Assembly: GCA_964403935.1 (NCBI GenBank)
Contig: CAYOIB010000097.1
Coordinates: forward strand, 1 to 9,099
Length of the DNA stretch: 9,099 nucleotides
DNA from: SLLG01 sp964403935
Lineage (GTDB): Bacteria; Verrucomicrobiota; Verrucomicrobiia; Opitutales; Oceanipulchritudinaceae
Direction: 5' to 3'
Each line of letters starts with the position of its first letter. Position 1 is the stretch's first letter. Both the position numbers and the translations under genes were made by a program. Positions 4,307-9,099 of this stretch are shown here, in pieces. A model generated the notes under the pieces. The model was not told where the DNA came from. It did no database searches and worked only from the letters and a program-made list of their open reading frames with translations.

Positions 4307-5812
4307 TTATTTTGCCAGCCGATAAAAGGAGGGATCGCCGGGATTGCTGATGAAAATGGAATGGTTGTTGTCGATCATTTCGGGTTCCGTGTTCAGCGGA
4401 ACCCAATCGGCGGGTGAGAGCGTGCTGGATTTTTCGAGAACAAATCCATCGACGCCGGAGGGCCAGGTGAGCAAGACGCCGTCATCGACTTGCTGGATGG
4501 AGAGAATGGAGGGGGGCAGATAGGTGACCCACATCGGATCGTCGAGGGCGATTGTTACCGGTTGCAGCGTTGGCGGGCCGGGTTCGGTGTAGCGGACGCC
4601 GGGTGTCGGGTTGTTCCCGGGGCCGCCGGGGTTGTAGAAGGGGAGGTAATCGCCGGTCGCGGGAATTTCGACGTGGGTGATCTGGCGCATCGCGGCCTCA
4701 TCGCCTTTGAGAATAATGTCGATATAGTTGTCATGATCTTCCTGATACGCGAGATCATAGGGAGCGATCGGATGTCCCTCGGCGTCGACATCGGGCAAAC
4801 CGAGTTCGGCCAGGCCGACGATTTCGATGGTTCCGCCTGATACGGTATACGGGATGTTGGTTTCGGACAGTAAAACGGTTGTGTCGCCATCCAGGACATG
4901 GAGGCGGAAATAGGTCTGAAAATCGGTGGGAAAGACCGAACTGACTCCGTCGGGGGAGAAGCCTCCGGTGGTGAGGATGCGCAACCGGTATTGGGCGTCA
5001 GCTCCGTAGAGGGTGCGTCCGTCATTTGGGAGTTGGGCATTAAACGCGGCGGGTCCACCCTCGCCAGCGGTGCTCATGTGGTTGAGTTTTGCTCCGGCAA
5101 GGGTCGGGCCACCGCCTGGAACATAAGGATGGCCGCTGGCTTTTTCGAGCCCGACTGCGCTGACGGGGCCGTTTGGGCCGACGAGCATCAGGGGGGTGTC
5201 GTCAGCGACGATGACGGTTTTCACGATATAGACCGCGTCCGGATCCGAAGGCGGCAGACGATTCCCGAATTCGCCGAAGACAACGACGGTGTTGCGCTCG
5301 TTGTATTTAAAATTTGGAAAAATGGAGGCGACTTGGGGGTGGAGAAGGGTACCGTCGTTGAGATGGATTTCAAAATCGGTCGGATCGACGGTGCTCGGGA
5401 GCACGGGCCAACTGAAGACAATCGGCATGGCATCGGCGTTGTGAACCGGATACCCGTAGGTGGCAGCCGTGCTTGGAACCGACGCGGCGGAGGTGAATGC
5501 ACGGGTGGGGGCACGTTCGGCCATTTCGGGAGGAAGATCCATCCAGGTTCCGCCCGCTGCGATCACGCCTGTTTTGTTCAGCGGGAGGATGCCGATGTTT
5601 CCTTCAAAGGCGTAGTTGGCGGCGAGGATTTCGGGCGTATCGCGCCAGAGGTCCGCTTCGATGAGAATGTCCTGTTTAAGGCTCAGATAGGTGGCCGTCG
5701 GGAAGGGTCCGTCCAGACCTGGATCGGGAATTTCGGCGGAAGCGGGAAGATTGCCAGCGACAAAAAGCGAGAGGATCAGGATCGGTGTTTTCAAGGTTAC
5801 GGGTAATTTCAT
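4307..5812 (-). CDS. Secreted protein of unknown function with C-terminal Verrucomicrobia-type module
   Basis: A 501-aa protein starting at ATG 5812 with a classical signal peptide (about residues 1-26, basic MKLPVTLK, a hydrophobic core, then PASA before EIPDPG), so it is exported. The body is rich in Pro, Gly, Asp and beta-type segments (for example FSWPVLPSTVDPTDFEIHL, VVVFGEFGNRLPPSDPD, VADDTPLMLVGPNGPVSAVG) and looks like a multi-domain beta-sandwich protein. I recall conserved hypothetical proteins of this type but know no function. The last ~50 residues (LTWPSGVDGFVLEKSSTLSPADW...FYRLAK) match the short C-terminal module frequent in secreted Verrucomicrobiota proteins, often next to surface or polysaccharide functions. 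There are few cysteines and no catalytic motif that I recognise. No clear Shine-Dalgarno precedes the start. It converges on the cassette remnant and diverges from the membrane-protein gene. Confidence 0.88.
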   Translation of the reverse strand: MKLPVTLKTPILILSLFVAGNLPASAEIPDPGLDGPFPTATYLSLKQDILIEADLWRDTPEILAANYAFEGNIGILPLNKTGVIAAGGTWMDLPPEMAERAPTRAFTSAASVPSTAATYGYPVHNADAMPIVFSWPVLPSTVDPTDFEIHLNDGTLLHPQVASIFPNFKYNERNTVVVFGEFGNRLPPSDPDAVYIVKTVIVADDTPLMLVGPNGPVSAVGLEKASGHPYVPGGGPTLAGAKLNHMSTAGEGGPAAFNAQLPNDGRTLYGADAQYRLRILTTGGFSPDGVSSVFPTDFQTYFRLHVLDGDTTVLLSETNIPYTVSGGTIEIVGLAELGLPDVDAEGHPIAPYDLAYQEDHDNYIDIILKGDEAAMRQITHVEIPATGDYLPFYNPGGPGNNPTPGVRYTEPGPPTLQPVTIALDDPMWVTYLPPSILSIQQVDDGVLLTWPSGVDGFVLEKSSTLSPADWVPLNTEPEMIDNNHSIFISNPGDPSFYRLAK

Positions 5813-6117
5813 AGGTGTTTGGGCCTAGGTTTGGGGTTTGAATAAGGTTTTTCAACCATGAACCGGAAGCTGGGCCCCCGTTTTGCCTCCCTTAAGTTGC
5901 TCATTTCGATCGCGGGTTCAGTTATTCCCACGTCATCAACCACCGCTGACCGTGTGAATGATGCACAATCGAGCGACCTTTGGGCAACCTTCACCAATCC
6001 AGGATGCTTTCATGAAAATCGCAGAAGAACCGTATTTTTTTGCTTCGTTTTCATATCTGGGTTGTCCTTCGGCATTCTTCCATGCTCTTTCGTTTATTTT
6101 TGAGAGTTTATTCTTCG
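5813..6117. other. Divergent intergenic region
   Basis: About 300 bp separate two divergent starts, so promoters for both neighbours should lie here. I could not assign a convincing -35/-10 pair on either strand. A short inverted repeat TTGAA...TTCAA (5838-5855) and a T-run (6035-6041) are the only visible local structures. Short open frames across it show no codon bias or motif. Confidence 0.4.
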
Positions 6118-7874
6118 ATGAGGGCGGCTCTGCTGGCCCCGCCTCGGGTCAGGTGGCGGGTGTATTTGATTCCGCTTCTGGTGGGGATCGGATTTGCCTG
6201 TCTGCAGGTCGATAAGAGTTTGATTCTTGAGAATCACAATGAGACGGGCGGGAAGTATTCAGACGATGCCCTGCAGCACGTTGTCGGGCTGAACTACTTC
6301 GTGCAGGATGCGTGGCGTTTTCCACTGCTGGATGTTCCGGCGCTGGGGTTCATGGAAAACGGGAGCAACGTTATCTATACGGACAGCCTGCCTCTTCTGG
6401 CATTGCCGGCGAAAGCCTTGTGGAGGGAGAACTCGGTACTGCCAGACTACTTTGGGTCTTGGTTGTTCCTGTGCTTTGTTCTTCAGCCCTTGGCGTTCTG
6501 CTGGTTGCTTCAGCGTGTCATGCCGCTGACCGCCTGGACAGCGCTGTGCGGCAGTATCCTGAGCCTGTGCATGCCCGCGTTGCTCGTGCGCTGGCCGCAT
6601 ATCAATTTATGTAGTCATTTTCTGATACTGTTGAGTATCGGAGCTTATTTGGACGGGCGACGGAATCCGCATCGGGGCACGGTAATATTAGGAATGCTGA
6701 CCGTTGCAGGTCTTTTTGTGCACGCCTATATCGCGGCTATGACGCTTGGATTTCTGGCGGTTCATCTTGCCCAGGGTTGGCAGGACGGGAGGATCGGGCT
6801 TCGCCGCTGCGTCATAGAGGGGCTGGGGATCGCAGTGGGCCTTCTGATTCTGGCGGTATGTCTGGGTTATTGGTCGATGGGTCGGGAAAGCGAAGTTGCC
6901 TCGGGGTATGGCTATTTTTCGATGAACCTGCTCGCGCCCTTTTGGCCGCAGGCCAGCGGTCTATTGCCCTGGCTTCCGCCTGCCCCCGANNNNNNNNNNN
7001 NNNNNNNNNNNNNNNNNNNNNNNNNNNNNNNNNNNNNNNNNNNNNNNNNNNNNNNNNNNNNNNNNNNNNNNNNNNNNNNNNNNNNNNNNCGCCCTTTTGG
7101 CCGCAGGCCAGCGGTCTATTGCCCTGGCTTCCGCCTGCCCCCGATGCGACGGGAGGTCAGTATGAAGGAATGAATTACCTCGGAGCCGGTTTGTTGATTG
7201 GGCTGATGCTGGTTTTGATCTTTCGGCTGTCTGCGATCCGTACGCGGATTTGGCGGCATCCCTGGCTCGCGGCCTACATGATCTTCTTAGGTGGATTCGC
7301 ATTATCCAACGTAATCTTTATCGGAGACAAGCAACTGCTGGAGCTTCCGAATCCCTTCGATACACTCTTCTCACAATTCCGCTCCTCGGGTCGGATGTTT
7401 TGGCCCGTCAGCTATATTGTGGCGGCTCTGGTTGTGATTGAACTGGCGCGGTCGACGGGGGGGCGGCGGTGGGCCCTGCCCGCGCTCGTGCTCTTGCAGG
7501 TTGTCGATATCCTGCCCTACGTGGGGGCTCCGACGGGGGCACCCCGCTTTTATGGAACGTGGGTCGCTGAATCTGAAGACGCCTTGGATGTGTGGGCGGA
7601 TCTCATCGGCAAGCACGATCGCCTCTACCTTCTGCCAGGTTATTTTGGCCTGCCGAAGGAGGACCTGCCCGCTTCGCAGGTGCTTCAATACCTTGCATCG
7701 CAGCAGAATATCCCGGTCAGTTCGGCTTACGTCGGACGGCGCTTTACGGAGGTGCCGTCCATGGACGTGGACGCTCGGGTATTGCAGGGGCCGGTTGATC
7801 GTTCGGCGTTGTATGTGGCGATTCCTCCCACCGTGGGGGAGGCAGACCTCTTTTCGCTCATGGGGGGGGCGTGA
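6118..7874 (+). CDS. DUF6311-like polytopic membrane protein, interrupted by an artificial gap
   Basis: From ATG 6118 (GAGAG at 6102-6106 upstream; an alternative ATG at 6082 is in frame) the protein begins with a basic stretch and a membrane helix (about residues 16-31). It then carries the large loop with GLNYFVQDAWRFPLLDVP and NGSNVIYTDSLPLLALPAKA, which resembles DUF6311 proteins. These are GT-C-glycosyltransferase-like multi-pass envelope proteins; their function is not established. About ten hydrophobic helices follow. At 6990-7089 there are 100 Ns, but the 55 bp on either side are identical; deleting one copy plus the Ns (155 nt) restores one frame exactly (PWLPPAP followed by DATGGQYEGMNYLG). 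The corrected length is 533 aa. The stop TGA (7872-7874) overlaps the next ORF's GTG just after a G8 tract, and that ORF is probably the rest of this protein. Confidence 0.75.
6935..6989 (+). repeat. Left copy of 55-bp duplicated gap flank
   Basis: These 55 bases recur exactly at 7090-7144 on the other side of the N run. Both encode the same peptide (APFWPQASGLLPWLPPAP), so they are one genomic segment represented twice by scaffolding. Confidence 0.95.
6990..7089. other. 100-N scaffold gap, probably spurious
   Basis: Exactly 100 Ns, the conventional filler for a gap of unknown size. The flanks overlap by 55 bp, so the two contigs should have been merged and the true gap is probably zero. Confidence 0.95.
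7090..7144 (+). repeat. Right copy of 55-bp duplicated gap flank
   Basis: Exact duplicate of 6935-6989. Merging the copies restores the membrane-protein reading frame. Confidence 0.95.
7862..7869 (+). repeat. G8 homopolymer at the ORF junction
   Basis: Eight consecutive Gs lie just before the overlapping GTGA that ends one ORF and starts the next. With nine Gs the two ORFs become a single frame reading SLMGGGVRHLHGLLF; with seven, translation ends 13 codons beyond the tract. Such tracts slip during replication and are also a classic site of sequencing indels. Confidence 0.8.
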
Positions 7875-8863
7875 GGCACCTTCATGGATTGCTTTTCGCT
7901 TCGAGTAAGACTGATGATGGCAGCAATGGGTCTGAGGGACCTGTGCTTCCGGGGGAGCGGATCGACTTGCCTCTTTTGGTTCCGGACAGGCGCTACCACA
8001 TGGGCGATTTGGCGATGCTTGGGTCCCACCTCTTCGGTGGGGTAGGGCCTGGACCGGATTATATCTGGACGGATTCTCGCCGCGCTGGGGTCATCGGGTG
8101 CTTGCCCGACGCTGAAGAGGGTGCCTTTTGGCACTTCCGGCTTTCTGCGGTCACCTTCATGCCCCCTACGGTTAGCCACCGTGTCTTGGGGTTTCGTGTT
8201 AATGGCACCCCCGTTGGGAGTCGCCGCTTAAGTGCGACGGAGGCCGACCTTTCCGAACATTCGGTTCTGATTCCAGTCGGGATTGTTCCGGCAGACCGAA
8301 TCATACGCTTGGAATGGGGTTTTGAAGATACCCTCTCGCCCCGCATGGCTGGCTTGAGTGAAGACCCGCGCTACCTTGGTTTTGGCCTTCAAGGGTTCAC
8401 TGTTTCCCTGATGCATCCGCCCCGGAAGCCTTACATGCGGTCTCTGAGCATTGGCGAGGATCCACTGCCGCTTGAGGTTCTTCATCTCCACGGGTTTTCC
8501 GCTGCGGAGGGCTGGGGGCGGTGGACGGATGGGGAGGTGGCGGAAGTGGGGATGGTCGTTGATCCCACCGCCCGGCAGATCTCAATCACGCTCGAGGCCG
8601 AGGCCTTTCTGACTGAAGCAAAGCCGGGGCAGACTGCTGTTTTGAGCATTAATGGGCAGGAACGGATGCGGGTGGCCTTTACCCCAGAGGATCGGATTCA
8701 GGTGGTCGAGCTTGAAGTGAATGCCGACGACATTCCGGAAGACGGCACCCTTCTTTTGCAGATGACGATTGGCGATCCCCGGTCACCGGAGGCGATGGGG
8801 CTTTCTTCCGATGCGCGCAGGCTTGGCCTTGCTGTCAGGAGGCTTGAGCTGGACGTGCGCTGA
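7871..8863 (+). CDS. Tandem-domain extracytoplasmic part of the DUF6311-like protein
   Basis: The 330-aa frame opens at GTG 7871, overlapping the upstream TGA by 4 nt. It has no signal peptide or membrane helix. It contains two copies of one beta-rich domain: residues ~61-180 (IWTDSRRAGVIG, VNG at 110-112, SPRMAGLSEDPRYLGFGL) and ~208-329 (GWGRWTDGEVAEVG, ING at 260-262, SPEAMGLSSDARRLGLAV). Domains with a W-x-D-G start and an SP...LG-S-D-R-LG end occur at the C-terminus of DUF6311/DUF7024-type envelope proteins, so this is probably the periplasmic tail of the upstream membrane protein. Its first residues (VRHLHGLLFASS) also read as the natural continuation of the upstream ORF. Either one base was lost at the G8 tract or the two are separate, translationally coupled genes. 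No RBS supports the GTG independently. Confidence 0.75.
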   Translation: MRHLHGLLFASSKTDDGSNGSEGPVLPGERIDLPLLVPDRRYHMGDLAMLGSHLFGGVGPGPDYIWTDSRRAGVIGCLPDAEEGAFWHFRLSAVTFMPPTVSHRVLGFRVNGTPVGSRRLSATEADLSEHSVLIPVGIVPADRIIRLEWGFEDTLSPRMAGLSEDPRYLGFGLQGFTVSLMHPPRKPYMRSLSIGEDPLPLEVLHLHGFSAAEGWGRWTDGEVAEVGMVVDPTARQISITLEAEAFLTEAKPGQTAVLSINGQERMRVAFTPEDRIQVVELEVNADDIPEDGTLLLQMTIGDPRSPEAMGLSSDARRLGLAVRRLELDVR

Positions 8864-8889
8864 ATCTGCATGGGGGAGGTCCTGGGGCT

Positions 8890-9099
8890 TCAGGCTCTTC
8901 CGCCCGACCCGTTCGCCAAGGGTTCCGGTGTCTCGGGTTCCATGGCCGCGAGGAGTTCATCGACCTTTACTGTGGCAATGCTGGAAGCGTAGTCGGACAT
9001 GGCATACGGGATGACCAGCAGGTCGTGATGAAGCATGGCCCCGCAGCTGTAGACGACGTTGGGAACATAGCCCTCACGTTCGTTTTCGTTGGGTTGGAT
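8890..9099 (-). CDS. GH130-type beta-mannosyl phosphorylase, C-terminus (partial)
   Basis: The frame is open from the right edge to a TGA at 8892-8890, giving 69 residues. The sequence EGYVPNVVYSCGAMLHHDLL followed by VIPYAMSDYASSIATVKVDELLAAM is characteristic of the last blade of the five-bladed propeller in GH130 enzymes (mannosyl-glucose and manno-oligosaccharide phosphorylases and related 'glycosidases'), which use phosphate to cleave beta-mannosides. A short Pro/Gly tail follows. The catalytic Asp region is outside the window, so the exact substrate cannot be inferred. It converges on the DUF6311-like gene with only 26 nt between the stops and no obvious terminator hairpin. Confidence 0.87.
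   Translation of the reverse strand: MQPNENEREGYVPNVVYSCGAMLHHDLLVIPYAMSDYASSIATVKVDELLAAMEPETPEPLANGSGGRA

Noticed and set aside
4898..5806. 302-aa plus-strand frame opposite the secreted protein
   Set aside because: Antisense shadow. The minus-strand frame has a signal peptide, normal composition and a recognisable C-terminal module.
6777..7874. 365-aa ORF starting inside the membrane-protein gene
   Set aside because: Its first part is out of frame and is joined to the true frame only through the N run. It is an artefact of the false gap.

Overview
The window looks like a piece of a draft or metagenomic bacterial contig. It contains a 100-N scaffold gap and several single-base reading-frame lesions. 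The host is probably in the Verrucomicrobiota or a related PVC group. That is inferred from the style of the right half: a secreted protein ending in a short 'LEKSSTLSPADW...FYRL' module, a DUF6311-type membrane protein with tandem C-terminal domains, and a GH130-type phosphorylase. No rRNA or other phylogenetic marker is present.

Left edge (1-1233, minus strand): the remains of a phage-defence-type operon. They are the 3' end of a DUF499-like ATPase gene, cut off upstream near 1008 and carrying an in-frame TAG, followed 3 nt after its stop by the first ~45 codons of the next gene (DUF3780-like, tentative). That gene is also cut, near a short direct repeat. Both ends of this block are junctions, so it is a relic.

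Centre (1234-4254, plus strand): the main discovery. Small unrelated genes are separated by five structured sites that behave like integron attC sites. Each has a right core GTTNNNN, four of five have a left core ending AAC, the core boxes are separated from the stem by short unpaired spacers, and the stem-loops are otherwise unrelated. Three of the sites share the left signature GAACCAG(T/G/A)C. Genes start 6-45 nt after the right cores, and two genes end inside a site. The cargo is a GNAT acetyltransferase (frameshifted), an 85-aa CxC/CxxC protein, a ParD/ParE-like toxin-antitoxin pair, a beta-lactamase-fold serine hydrolase, and a decayed RelE-type toxin after the last site. No integrase gene is visible, so within the window this is an integrase-less cassette cluster (CALIN) or the distal part of a chromosomal integron.

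Right half (4307-9099): ordinary-looking chromosome. A secreted 501-aa protein of unknown function (minus) is divergent from a DUF6311-like polytopic membrane protein (plus). The latter is interrupted by a 100-N gap whose two flanks are the same 55 bp, so the gap is artificial and the gene is continuous in frame when it is collapsed. It ends at a G8 tract in a 4-nt GTGA overlap with an ORF that encodes two tandem copies of one extracytoplasmic domain. The two ORFs are probably a single protein of about 860 aa split by one base at the G tract. A GH130-type C-terminus converges from the right edge.
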